A DNA stretch of 40,556 bases, from NCBI RefSeq assembly GCF_045635475.1, contig NZ_JBJGXI010000050.1, positions 1 through 40,556 on the forward strand. Reading direction: 5' to 3'. Under the pieces are notes generated by a model. It did not search any database. It was not told the DNA's origin and was given only the letters and a program-made list of their open reading frames with translations. Below are positions 32,958 through 40,556 of the stretch, in pieces. The position numbers and the translations under genes were made by a program. Positions within the stretch are counted from its first letter, which is position 1, and every line of letters starts with the position of its first letter. The stretch is from JBJGXI01 sp045635475 (GTDB taxonomy: Bacteria > Bacillota > Bacilli > Bacillales > Amphibacillaceae).

Positions 32958-33851
32958 ATGGATGGAATACTACCTTTATGGAAGCCTAAAGGACTAACTT
33001 CTCATGACTGTGTATTTAAAATCAGAAAAATATTTCAAACAAAAAAAGTTGGTCACACAGGAACGCTAGACCCAGAGGTGGAAGGGGTGCTTCCAATTTG
33101 TATTGGTCAAGCGACTAAAATCGTACCCTTTCTTACAGAAACAAGGAAAACTTATAGTGCTGAAATTACTTTAGGTACAGCTACTGAAACAGAGGATCGC
33201 TATGGTAAAATAATTGAAGAAGCAAATGTCCTTGATGAATTTAGTAGTGTAGATATAAAACAAGTCCTTTCATCCTTTCATGGTGAAATTAAGCAAATAC
33301 CTCCAATGTACTCAGCGGTGAAGATAAACGGCAAGAAGCTCTATGAGTATGCTAGAGAGGGAAAAGTCATTGAACGACCACAACGAACAGTTGCGATTCA
33401 TCACATCCAATTGTGTGAAGGGTCTATCAACAAATCATCCAATAGACTATCTTTTAAATTTGATGTAGAATGCTCAAAGGGAACATATATTAGAACCTTA
33501 TGTGTAGATATTGGCAAAGAGCTTGGTTACCCGGCGCATATGTCCGGTTTAGTAAGAACAAAAACAGGTTGTTTTGATAAGGACAATACCTATACATTTG
33601 AAGAAATTAATCAAGCCACTGACCTTGCATCACTGCTTGAACCGATCGTCAAAGGTGTGGAGGATTTGTCGGTATATTATGTAGATGAACACATAAAGAA
33701 AAAAGTTTTAAACGGACAAAAGCTAAATTTGCCTGATTTGCTACCGGCGACTGACCCGTTTCGTGTCCAATATCATGACGAATTGCTCGCCATTTACAAG
33801 TCTCACCCCGATGATAAGCAACTTATGAAACCTGTTCGTGTTTTTAATTAG
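32958..33851 (+). CDS. truB: tRNA pseudouridine(55) synthase TruB
   Basis: TruB makes pseudouridine at position 55 of the T loop of tRNAs. The 297-residue product opens with DGILPLWKPKGLTSHDCVFK, has the catalytic Asp38 in GHTGTLDPEVEGVLPICIG, then QIPPMYSAVKINGKKLYEYAR and a CSKGTYIRTLCVDIG segment, and a shorter C-terminal PUA-like part. Length is slightly below the 309 residues of B. subtilis. GACGGAGGAAG precedes ATG 32958. It lies between two repeat elements, one on each side, so its link to rbfA and ribC may be weak. Confidence 0.96.
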   Translation: MDGILPLWKPKGLTSHDCVFKIRKIFQTKKVGHTGTLDPEVEGVLPICIGQATKIVPFLTETRKTYSAEITLGTATETEDRYGKIIEEANVLDEFSSVDIKQVLSSFHGEIKQIPPMYSAVKINGKKLYEYAREGKVIERPQRTVAIHHIQLCEGSINKSSNRLSFKFDVECSKGTYIRTLCVDIGKELGYPAHMSGLVRTKTGCFDKDNTYTFEEINQATDLASLLEPIVKGVEDLSVYYVDEHIKKKVLNGQKLNLPDLLPATDPFRVQYHDELLAIYKSHPDDKQLMKPVRVFN

Positions 33852-33852
33852 T

Positions 33853-34045
33853 TATAAGAGGTTGTTCAAAAAGGTGCCAAATGATCAGCGGCGAACTCTA
33901 GAGTTGGTTCATCTTTCCGGTTATGGAAAAGCAAATCACTTTTCCTTATCTCATCTAGGAAAAGCCTACACTGCGGTCGCGGGGACTTCACCGCCTCGAC
34001 CTTCTTGCTGCTAATTAGTCACCTTTTTGAACACGCACTATAATC
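33853..34045. mobile_element. MITE-like element, copy A
   Basis: The ends form imperfect inverted repeats: TATAAGAGGTTGTTCAAAAA from 33853 and, at 34021-34045, CACCTTTTTGAACA followed by CGCACTATAAT. GTTCAAAAAGGTG is shared exactly between the left end and the complement of the right. No open frame lies within the roughly 190 bases. Internally, GGAAAAG and CTTTTCC (about 33924-33944) can form a hairpin. It starts one base after the truB stop. Similar ends and a similar centre recur at 37800-37940. Non-autonomous and of unknown family. Confidence 0.65.
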
Positions 34046-34109
34046 AAAAAAATTCGTTATAAGGAGATGATCTCCGGATCTCTCCATTTAGAAATAAGTA
34101 GGTGATAAC

Positions 34110-35051
34110 ATGCAATGCATTCGATTATCTTATCCACATCATCTTTTGAAAGTAGAATTACCCGAAACTATAGCTGCAATTGGCTTTTTTGATGGCATTC
34201 ATAAAGGACATCAAAAAGTCATAAATACTGCAATAAAAGAAGCAGACCGACAAAACAAGAAAAGTGCTGTTATTTCCTTCTTTCCACATCCTTCTGTCGT
34301 ATTAAGAAAAGACAAGCAGCATGTACATTATTTGACGCCGTTACGAGAAAAAGAAGCAATTCTAGAGGAGATGGGTGTTGACCTATTTTATATCATCACT
34401 TTTGACCCTCAATTGTCTAAATTGTTACCTGAGGAATTTATCAACCATTTTATTATAGGTTTAAACATAAAGCAGTTAGTTGCAGGATTCGATTTTACGT
34501 ATGGGCACAAAGGGGAAGGATCGATGAAAACGATCGCGACTCATGCTAAAGGTGAATTTGGCTATACCATTATTGATAAACTAGAAGCTGGCGACGAAAA
34601 GATAAGTTCGACTTTAATAAGAACCCTTTTGAAAGACGGTAAAATCGAGCGCGTTAATGAACTACTAGGTAGGGCTTATATGGCAAGAGGTATTGTAGTA
34701 GAAGGTGACAAAAGAGGACGAACGATAGGTTTTCCAACAGCGAATATTGAGCCTGCTATTGACTTTCTGATGCCTAGAGTAGGGGTATATGCTGTTCTTG
34801 TTAAGCACAATGGTAAAGAATACAAAGGAATGGCTAATTTAGGCTATAAGCCTACATTTCATGAAGATGCAAATCTGCTAACAATAGAAGTTCATATTTT
34901 TGATTATAAAAATGATCTGTATGGGGAAGAATTATGTATAGAATGGCGAAACTATATTCGAGATGAGAAAAAATTCAATGGAATAGAAGAATTAGTTAGT
35001 CAGATTAAAAGAGATGAGCAAGAAATTCGGACAATCCTGACGCAGATTTAG
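34110..35051 (+). CDS. ribC: Bifunctional riboflavin kinase / FAD synthetase
   Basis: RibC (RibF in other species) converts riboflavin to FMN and then to FAD. The 313-residue product has an N-terminal nucleotidyltransferase domain, with IGFFDGIHKGHQKVI at about 25-39, SFFPHPSVVL and VAGFDFTYGHKGEGS, and a C-terminal flavokinase domain, with GDKRGRTIGFPTANIEP at about 200-216 and GVYAV. TAGGTGATAAC precedes ATG 34110. Between truB and this gene lies a MITE-like element. In B. subtilis FMN made by this enzyme also signals through the rib-operon riboswitch; none is present here. Confidence 0.96.
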   Translation: MQCIRLSYPHHLLKVELPETIAAIGFFDGIHKGHQKVINTAIKEADRQNKKSAVISFFPHPSVVLRKDKQHVHYLTPLREKEAILEEMGVDLFYIITFDPQLSKLLPEEFINHFIIGLNIKQLVAGFDFTYGHKGEGSMKTIATHAKGEFGYTIIDKLEAGDEKISSTLIRTLLKDGKIERVNELLGRAYMARGIVVEGDKRGRTIGFPTANIEPAIDFLMPRVGVYAVLVKHNGKEYKGMANLGYKPTFHEDANLLTIEVHIFDYKNDLYGEELCIEWRNYIRDEKKFNGIEELVSQIKRDEQEIRTILTQI

Positions 35052-35088
35052 GTTTATCCCTTGCTTTTTTTGTCAAAAAGATGTACTC

Positions 35089-35170
35089 TAAAATACGGAA
35101 ACCTTCTCTTGGCAATACGAGTCTCCGACGGTTGCTGGGAGGATGGGGATCTTCGAATAATAATAGGAGG
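35089..35170 (+). promoter_or_regulatory. Putative rpsO leader with possible promoter
   Basis: The 127-base gap before rpsO has TAAAAT at 35089-35094 as a possible -10 box, without a good -35. The leader region at about 35100-35165 is richer in G and C than its surroundings and can fold, for example CTCC around 35124 with GGAG around 35140. S15 represses its own mRNA in several Bacillaceae through such a leader. The family of this one is not determined. Confidence 0.4.
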
Positions 35171-35178
35171 TGAAACGG

Positions 35179-35448
35179 ATGGCAATCACAAAAGAGCGTA
35201 AAAATGAACTTATTGGTGAATACAAAACGCATGAAAATGATACAGGTTCACCAGAAGTACAAATCGCTGTCCTAACTGAAGAAATCACAAGTCTTAATGA
35301 GCATTTACGTGTTCATAAGAAGGATCACCATTCACGTCGTGGTCTTTTAAAAATGGTAGGTAAGCGTCGTAATCTACTTAACTACTTGCGTACAAAAGAC
35401 GTAACACGTTATCGTGAGTTAATTAAAAAGCTTGGCTTACGTCGTTAA
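35179..35448 (+). CDS. rpsO: 30S ribosomal protein S15
   Basis: S15 is an early 16S rRNA binder. The 89-residue product equals the standard length, with AITKERKNELIGEYKTHEND at the N-terminus, TGSPEVQIAVLTEEI, LNEHLRVHKKDHHSRRGLL and VGKRRNLLNYLR. AATAGGAGGTG at 35162-35172 precedes ATG 35179; an in-frame GTG at 35170 is within this site. A strong terminator follows directly, and pnpA comes after it, the widely conserved rpsO-pnp pair. Confidence 0.98.
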   Translation: MAITKERKNELIGEYKTHENDTGSPEVQIAVLTEEITSLNEHLRVHKKDHHSRRGLLKMVGKRRNLLNYLRTKDVTRYRELIKKLGLRR

Positions 35449-35456
35449 GTGTACTT

Positions 35457-35482
35457 AAAAGCGGGAGAATTCCCGCTTTTTC
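35457..35482 (+). terminator. Intrinsic terminator after rpsO
   Basis: AAAGCGGGA (35458-35467 region) pairs with TCCCGCTTT around a short loop, then five T. It probably limits read-through from rpsO into pnpA. Confidence 0.88.
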
Positions 35483-35631
35483 TGTACAAAAAAAATTATA
35501 CATAAAGCTTATCCTTTAGAGGTTTTTTTAGAAATAGTATAGTTTTCTTCAAAATATTTCTAATAATTTTTAACAACCTCATATAGAAGGGCACCTTTAA
35601 TACTTATTTTTGAGAGGAGTATAACTACACA

Positions 35632-37740
35632 ATGGCAGAAGAAAAGAAAATTTTCTCAACGGAAATTTCTGGCCAGCCATTCTCCGTTGAAATTGGAGAA
35701 TTAGCAAAGCAAGCGAATGGGGCTTGTATGGTACAGTATGGAGACACATCTGTATTAGCAACGGCAACAGGGTCAAAAGAACCAAAAGATTTGCCTTTTT
35801 TCCCTTTAACAGTAAACTATGAAGAACGATTATACGCTGTTGGTAAAATTCCAGGAGGTTTCATTAAACGAGAGGGACGTCCTAGTGAAAAAGCTGTACT
35901 TACATCAAGATTAATTGACCGTCCAATACGACCTCTTTTCCCAGATGGATATCGAAATGATGTACAAGTAATTAGTATCGTAATGAGTGTAGATCAAAAC
36001 TGTCCATCTGAGATAGCAGCGATGATCGGCTCATCAATCGCGCTTTCCATTTCAGATATACCTTTTGGTGGCCCTATAGCAGGCGCTATTGTCGGTAGAG
36101 TAGATGGTGAATTTATTATTAATCCTTCTACTGAGCAACGCGAGAAAAGTGATCTTGATCTTATAGTTGCTGGTACGAAAGATGCAATTAACATGGTAGA
36201 AGCTGGTGCTCAAGAAGTACCTGAGGAAATCATGCTCGAAGCGATTATGTACGGTCATGAGGAAATTAAACGTTTAGTTGAATTCCAAGAGAAAATAATT
36301 GCAGAAGTTGCTAAAGAAAAAATGGAAATCACTTTGTTTGAGCTTGATAAAGCATTAACAGTTGAAGTTGAAAGTAAAGCAAAGGCGACGTTAGTGGAAG
36401 CAATCCAAGTGCAAGAGAAGCATGCACGTGAGGATGCAATTAACAAAGTTAAAAAAGAAGTAGTCGCTGCTTACGAAGAGCAAGAAGCTGATGCTGAAAC
36501 AATGAAGCATGTTAAAGGCATTCTTGATAAAATCGTAAAAGAAGAAGTTCGTCGTTTAATTACAAAAGAAAAAATTAGACCTGACGGACGTAAAATCGAT
36601 GAGATTCGTCCATTATCATCACGCATTGGTGTTCTTCCTAGAACACACGGTTCTGGATTGTTTACTCGTGGACAAACTCAAGCACTAAGTGTTTGTACTC
36701 TAGGCGCACTAGGCGATGTTCAAATTCTTGACGGTCTGGATCTAGAAGAATCAAAACGATTTATGCACCATTATAATTTCCCTTTATTTAGTGTTGGTGA
36801 AACAGGACCAATAAGAGGACCAGGTCGTCGCGAAATTGGTCACGGAGCGTTAGGGGAACGTGCACTAGAGGTTGTTATTCCTTCAGAAAAAGACTTCCCT
36901 TACACGATACGATTAGTTTCCGAAGTATTAGAATCTAACGGTTCAACTTCTCAAGCTAGTATTTGTGCTAGTACATTAGCAATGATGGATGCAGGTGTGC
37001 CAATTAAAGCACCAGTAGCTGGGATTGCAATGGGTCTAATAAAATCTGGAGAAGATTACTCGATTTTAAGTGACATTCAAGGTATGGAAGACCATTTAGG
37101 TGATATGGATTTTAAAGTAGCTGGAACTGCAAATGGTGTAACAGCACTACAAATGGATATCAAAATTGAAGGTCTTTCTAAAGAAATATTAGAAGAAGCA
37201 CTAATACAGGCGAAAAAAGGTCGTATGCATATTCTTTCTCATATGTTAGAGGTAATAGGCGAGCCAAAGGAAGAACTTTCTCGCTATGCGCCTAAAATTC
37301 TTACAATGAGCATTAAACCTGATAAGATTCGTGATGTAATTGGACCAAGCGGAAAACAAATTAATAAAATCATTGAAGAAACAGGCGTTAAGATCGACAT
37401 TGAACAAGATGGATCTGTATTTATTTCATCAACAGAAATGGATATGAACCAAAAAGCGAAGAAAATTATCGAGGACATTGTCCGTGAAGTAGAAGCTGGA
37501 GAAATGTATCTTGGTACTGTTAAACGCGTTGAAAAATTTGGTGCCTTTGTGGAATTGTTTAAAGGTAAAGAAGGTCTTGTTCATATTTCTGAGTTGGCAG
37601 AAGAACGGATTGCTAAAGTGGAAGACGTTGTAAAAATTGGCGATCAAATTATGGTGAAAGTAAAAGAGATCGATAATCAAGGAAGAGTGAATCTTTCAAG
37701 AAAAGCTGTCCTTGTTGAACAAAAACAACAAAATGGATAA
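35632..37740 (+). CDS. pnpA: Polyribonucleotide nucleotidyltransferase (PNPase)
   Basis: PNPase degrades RNA from the 3' end using phosphate and is part of the mRNA decay machinery. The 702-residue product is full length. It has two RNase PH-like domains, the first with GGFIKREGRPSEKAVLTSRLID in abridged form (REGRPSEKAVL), the second with FPLFSVGETGPIRGPGRREIGHG in abridged form (GPGRREIGHG). They are linked by a helical domain at about 215-310. A KH domain with IGPSGKQINKIIEETGVKID follows at about 565, then an S1 domain from about 622 (GTVKRVEKFGAFVELF). AGAGGAG at 35613-35619 precedes ATG 35632. Confidence 0.98.
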   Translation: MAEEKKIFSTEISGQPFSVEIGELAKQANGACMVQYGDTSVLATATGSKEPKDLPFFPLTVNYEERLYAVGKIPGGFIKREGRPSEKAVLTSRLIDRPIRPLFPDGYRNDVQVISIVMSVDQNCPSEIAAMIGSSIALSISDIPFGGPIAGAIVGRVDGEFIINPSTEQREKSDLDLIVAGTKDAINMVEAGAQEVPEEIMLEAIMYGHEEIKRLVEFQEKIIAEVAKEKMEITLFELDKALTVEVESKAKATLVEAIQVQEKHAREDAINKVKKEVVAAYEEQEADAETMKHVKGILDKIVKEEVRRLITKEKIRPDGRKIDEIRPLSSRIGVLPRTHGSGLFTRGQTQALSVCTLGALGDVQILDGLDLEESKRFMHHYNFPLFSVGETGPIRGPGRREIGHGALGERALEVVIPSEKDFPYTIRLVSEVLESNGSTSQASICASTLAMMDAGVPIKAPVAGIAMGLIKSGEDYSILSDIQGMEDHLGDMDFKVAGTANGVTALQMDIKIEGLSKEILEEALIQAKKGRMHILSHMLEVIGEPKEELSRYAPKILTMSIKPDKIRDVIGPSGKQINKIIEETGVKIDIEQDGSVFISSTEMDMNQKAKKIIEDIVREVEAGEMYLGTVKRVEKFGAFVELFKGKEGLVHISELAEERIAKVEDVVKIGDQIMVKVKEIDNQGRVNLSRKAVLVEQKQQNG

Positions 37741-37752
37741 TGAACGACTAAG

Positions 37753-37782
37753 TAAGAAGCTGGCATGCCAGTTTCTTTTTTA
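37753..37782 (+). terminator. Intrinsic terminator after pnpA
   Basis: AAGAAGCTGGC pairs with GCCAGTTTCTT (one G-T mismatch) with a central AT loop, followed by six T. Confidence 0.85.
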
Positions 37783-37799
37783 ATACCGTTGAACACTAC

Positions 37800-37940
37800 T
37801 ATAAGAGGTTGTTCCAAAAGACACCAATTGGTTAGTGGAATGCTTGAACTGGATCATCTTGCTGGTTATGGAAAAGGTAATCACTGTTCATTACCTTACC
37901 TTTTTACGCATTCGTTTCTTTTTGAGCACGTAGTGTAAGG
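37800..37940. mobile_element. MITE-like element, copy B
   Basis: The left end TATAAGAGGTTGTTC (from 37800) is the same as in the element after truB. The right end CTTTTTGAGCACG (37918-37930) matches that copy at 12 of 13 positions. The centre shares the pattern GGTTATGGAAAAG (37864-37876). An 8-bp perfect hairpin, AAGGTAAT with ATTACCTT (37874-37897), sits where the other copy has a different hairpin. About 50 bases shorter than copy A. It lies just after the pnpA terminator. Confidence 0.65.
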
Positions 37941-38006
37941 ATAACATTGTTAAATTCGTTCTACCTTGTCCCTTTCATTCATAAAGTTTTAATGGGAGGG
38001 ATACAA

Positions 38007-38957
38007 TTGAAACGAACACTTATCCATATCGTTACTTTTTTGTTGATTGTCTTTATAGCATATCAGCCACAATCAAACTATTTCAGTATGAATAATCTAT
38101 CTAATTATATGCAACTGTCACAACAAGTAACTTCGAATCAAGACCAATTAATGGCCGATATTAAGAAAAAAAGTCAGGAATACGAAGAACCTCCTCAAAA
38201 CGCAAGAGTTGATGAAGTGTGGAAGAAGTTACCTGGACGCAATGGAATCCGTGTGAATATAGAAGAATCATATAAGCAAATGAAGGAAAACGGTAAGTTC
38301 GATGAATCATTACTTGTTTATGAACAAGTGCGTCCAGAGGTTAGTATAGAAGATTTACCACCTTCACCAATTTATCGAGGGCATCCTGATAAACAAATGG
38401 TAGCACTTTTAATCAATGTTGCATGGGGGGAAGAAAATATTCCCAGTATGCTTAATACGCTTAAAAAAAATAGTGTGAAAGCAACTTTTTTTATCGAGGG
38501 GAAATGGGCTAGCAATAATGCAGATCTCGTAAAAATGATAAAAGAAGAAGGTCATCTAATCGGTAATCACGCATTTAATCATCCAGATATGAAACATCTC
38601 ACGAAAGAGCAAAATTTAGAGCAAATAAAGAAAACAAATGACATTATAAAAGCGATAATAGGTGAAGCGCCGAAGTGGTTTGCACCACCAAGTGGAAGTT
38701 TTAATGACGAAGTAGTCAAAATTGCTTCGGAATTGAAAATGGAAACAATCCTATGGTCTGTGGATACGGTTGACTGGAAGAAGCCAAGCACATCGGTTAT
38801 GTTGAATCGAGTTATATCAAATATACACCCTGGGGCAATGATTCTCATGCATCCTACAGATGTAATAGAACAAGGAATCGAACAACTAATTTTGAATCTT
38901 AAAGAAAAAGGGTATAAAATTGGTACGGTTGACAGACTATTAAGTGAAAATAGATAA
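38007..38957 (+). CDS. ylxY: Polysaccharide deacetylase-like protein YlxY, probably catalytically inactive
   Basis: The 316-residue product has a signal-anchor or uncleaved signal at residues 1-20 (KRTLIHIVTFLLIVFIAY), a linker, and a NodB-like deacetylase fold from about 130. The usual TFDDG catalytic motif is replaced by INVAWG at 136-141, so both Asp residues are lost, whereas HAFNH (188-192) that binds metal in active enzymes is kept. I recall the same change in B. subtilis YlxY, so this is a family trait. The start is TTG 38007 with GGGAGGG upstream; longer frames from 37947 lack a ribosome binding site. Its role in the envelope is not known. Confidence 0.88.
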   Translation: MKRTLIHIVTFLLIVFIAYQPQSNYFSMNNLSNYMQLSQQVTSNQDQLMADIKKKSQEYEEPPQNARVDEVWKKLPGRNGIRVNIEESYKQMKENGKFDESLLVYEQVRPEVSIEDLPPSPIYRGHPDKQMVALLINVAWGEENIPSMLNTLKKNSVKATFFIEGKWASNNADLVKMIKEEGHLIGNHAFNHPDMKHLTKEQNLEQIKKTNDIIKAIIGEAPKWFAPPSGSFNDEVVKIASELKMETILWSVDTVDWKKPSTSVMLNRVISNIHPGAMILMHPTDVIEQGIEQLILNLKEKGYKIGTVDRLLSENR

Positions 38958-38986
38958 ACATGGATGAATGATTGGGAGGATTTACT

Positions 38987-40198
38987 TTGCTACAGAAACA
39001 TACATGTCAGAATGGTCTACGAGTTGTATTAGAAGAAATCCCTGCTGTTAGGTCAGTAACGATTGGTATTTGGATTCTTGCTGGCTCAAGAAATGAACAA
39101 GAACATGAAAACGGGATGTCACATTTTTTAGAGCATATGTTTTTTAAAGGAACAAAAACACGTTCTGCAAAAGATATTGCCGAAGCGTTTGATGCAATCG
39201 GTGGACAAGTAAACGCATTTACGTCAAAAGAATATACGTGCTATTATGCTAAAGTTCTCGATACACATAAAGAGTATGCGATGGAAATACTGGCAGATAT
39301 GTTTTTCAACTCTGCTTTTGACGCTGCAGAGATGGAAAAAGAAAAGAAAGTAATAGAAGAAGAAATCAAGATGTCTGAAGATACACCAGATGATATCGTG
39401 CATGATCTACTTTCAGTGGCTTCCTACGGTAAGCATCCGCTTGGTTACCCGATTTTAGGTACTGAAAAAACATTAGCGGCATTTACAAGAGACGATTTAA
39501 AAGCTTATAAGGACAGATATTATATACCAAAAAATATTGTGATATCGATTGCGGGAAATGTAGATACCTCTTTTGTAAACAAAGTGGAATCGCACTTCGG
39601 TACTTTCAAGTCTGACCAAGCATTATACACTTATCAAAAACCGGAGTTCATTGCAGACCATATGGAACGAAAGAAAGAGACAGAACAAGCTCATCTGTGT
39701 ATGGGTTTTAATGGCCTCTCCGTGGAAGCTGATAATATGTTTAGTCTCGTTGTTATGAATAACATTCTTGGTGGTAGCATGAGTTCTAGACTATTTCAGG
39801 AGGTTCGTGAACAACGAGGATTGGCCTATTCCGTTTTTTCTTATCACAGTTCGTTCTTAGATAATGGCCTATTAACGATTTATGCTGGTACTGGTAAAAA
39901 CCAATTACCAATCTTAAAAGATACAATTGAAGAGACAATTAGTGATTTGGTTGCTAATGGACTTTCTGACAAAGAGTTGAAAAATAGTAAGGAGCAGCTT
40001 AAAGGTAGTTTAATGTTAAGCTTAGAAAGCACAAATAGTAGAATGAGTCGAAACGGGAAAAATGAATTACTTCTAAAAAGACATCGTACACTTGACGAAA
40101 TGATTGACGAAATTGATGCAGTCAACCATGACAGTATTGAGAAAGTAATACACACATTATTCACCGGCTCTTACTCAAGTGCGTTAATTGCTCCATAA
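38987..40198 (+). CDS. mlpA: M16 family zinc metalloprotease (MlpA/YmxG)
   Basis: MlpA belongs to the pitrilysin-like M16B peptidases related to mitochondrial processing peptidase. The 403-residue product carries the inverted zinc motif HFLEH at 46-50, the distal Glu in the EKKVIEEEIKM region, and the C-terminal half with LGGSMSSRLFQEVREQRGLA. B. subtilis MlpA has been linked to regulation of the extracellular protease gene aprE. The start is TTG 38987, which matches the family N-terminus (LQKHTCQNGLR) and has GGGAGG 8 bases upstream. An upstream in-frame TTG at 38972 lies at that site. Confidence 0.94.
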   Translation: MLQKHTCQNGLRVVLEEIPAVRSVTIGIWILAGSRNEQEHENGMSHFLEHMFFKGTKTRSAKDIAEAFDAIGGQVNAFTSKEYTCYYAKVLDTHKEYAMEILADMFFNSAFDAAEMEKEKKVIEEEIKMSEDTPDDIVHDLLSVASYGKHPLGYPILGTEKTLAAFTRDDLKAYKDRYYIPKNIVISIAGNVDTSFVNKVESHFGTFKSDQALYTYQKPEFIADHMERKKETEQAHLCMGFNGLSVEADNMFSLVVMNNILGGSMSSRLFQEVREQRGLAYSVFSYHSSFLDNGLLTIYAGTGKNQLPILKDTIEETISDLVANGLSDKELKNSKEQLKGSLMLSLESTNSRMSRNGKNELLLKRHRTLDEMIDEIDAVNHDSIEKVIHTLFTGSYSSALIAP

Positions 40199-40202
40199 CA
40201 TG

Positions 40203-40241
40203 AATCACCTGTGATTTTTTATCATAGGTGATTTTGTTTTT
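40203..40241 (+). terminator. Intrinsic terminator after mlpA
   Basis: AATCACCT with TGAT (40203-40215) pairs with ATCA and AGGTGATT (40221-40233), with a bulge, then a T-rich tract. Confidence 0.8.
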
Positions 40242-40282
40242 ACATATGTATTAATAGTCCAAGTATGTTAGGAGGAAAAAAA

Positions 40283-40513
40283 TTGAGATATAAAGATTTA
40301 AGTGGAAAAGAAATTGTTAATGTTAAAAAAGGAGCTCGGTTGGGTGTTCTAGGTCAAACAGATTTAGAATTAAATGAGAAAACAGGACAAATAGAATCCT
40401 TTCTTATTCCAAATTACAGTTGGTTTGGATTAAAAAAAGAAGGCGAAAGTATTCGGATAGATTGGCAGGATATAAAAAAAATCGGAGAAGATATGATTAT
40501 AATTGAATCTTAA
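40283..40513 (+). CDS. ymxH: PRC-barrel domain protein of the YlmC/YmxH family
   Basis: The 76-residue product matches the YlmC/YmxH family found in spore-forming Firmicutes, whose function is not established; many are annotated as sporulation proteins. Features are KDLSGKEIVNVKKGARLGVL, the most conserved segment GQTDLELNEKTGQI, and WFGLKKEGESIRIDW near the C-terminus. The start is TTG 40283 with TAGGAGGAA upstream; the longer frame from 40265 overlaps that site. Placement after mlpA is the B. subtilis order, where dipicolinate synthase genes follow. Confidence 0.88.
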   Translation: MRYKDLSGKEIVNVKKGARLGVLGQTDLELNEKTGQIESFLIPNYSWFGLKKEGESIRIDWQDIKKIGEDMIIIES

Positions 40514-40521
40514 TGGTCACC

Positions 40522-40549
40522 AAACTCTGCTATGTAGCAGAGTTTTTTT
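40522..40549 (+). terminator. Intrinsic terminator after ymxH
   Basis: AAACTCTGCT (40522-40531) pairs with AGCAGAGTTT (40536-40545), followed by seven T. Confidence 0.9.
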
Positions 40550-40556
40550 ATTGTCT

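Noticed and set aside
34056..34082. GGAGATGATCTCC palindrome upstream of ribC
   Set aside because: Short and followed by no T run; it does not resemble an FMN riboswitch or a known operator.

Overview
The window is a stretch of low-GC Gram-positive chromosome in which every supported gene (36) lies on the + strand. Gene content and order match the conserved rplS-to-ymxH region of Bacillaceae, and most proteins align closely with my memory of their Bacillus subtilis counterparts. AT-rich intergenic DNA, strong AAGGAGG-type ribosome binding sites, many TTG starts and the CodY regulator all fit Bacillales. A halotolerant Oceanobacillus- or Virgibacillus-like genus is a guess; nothing in the window fixes the genus.

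Layout. 1-5.1 kb: rplS with an L19-type leader, signal peptidase I, the ribosome-assembly GTPase rbgA, RNase HII and sucCD (succinyl-CoA synthetase). 5.1-12.3 kb: dprA, topA, then the cod operon xerC-hslV-hslU-codY. 12.3-16 kb: rpsB, tsf, pyrH, frr. 16.3-20.3 kb: an envelope/isoprenoid group, uppS-cdsA-dxr-rseP. 20.8-27 kb: proS and polC. 27-32.4 kb: the nusA-infB operon, rimP-nusA-ylxR-ylxQ-infB-ylxP-rbfA, behind a structured leader. 33-40.5 kb: truB, ribC, rpsO, pnpA, ylxY, mlpA and ymxH. Together the genes serve translation (ribosomal proteins, factors, ribosome and tRNA maturation), transcription elongation, DNA replication and topology, and a few envelope and quality-control steps.

Differences from B. 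subtilis. The large fla/che operon normally between codY and rpsB is absent, trmFO is absent between topA and xerC, and ylqG/ylqH are absent between rnhB and sucC. The intergenic spaces carry two dispersed repeat families. One is a GC-rich element of about 430 bp with one copy after rseP and an inverted copy before truB. The other is a small MITE-like element with copies after truB and after pnpA. In both families one hairpin is kept between copies although its sequence differs, which suggests structure is under selection.

At protein level, RbgA has a changed G4 motif (MKKD instead of NKxD), and HslV lacks the N-terminal serine described for B. subtilis and probably uses a threonine. I found no phage, CRISPR array, toxin-antitoxin or defence genes and no tRNA or rRNA. 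I do not see a wholly new multi-gene system; the repeat elements are the least explained part of the window.
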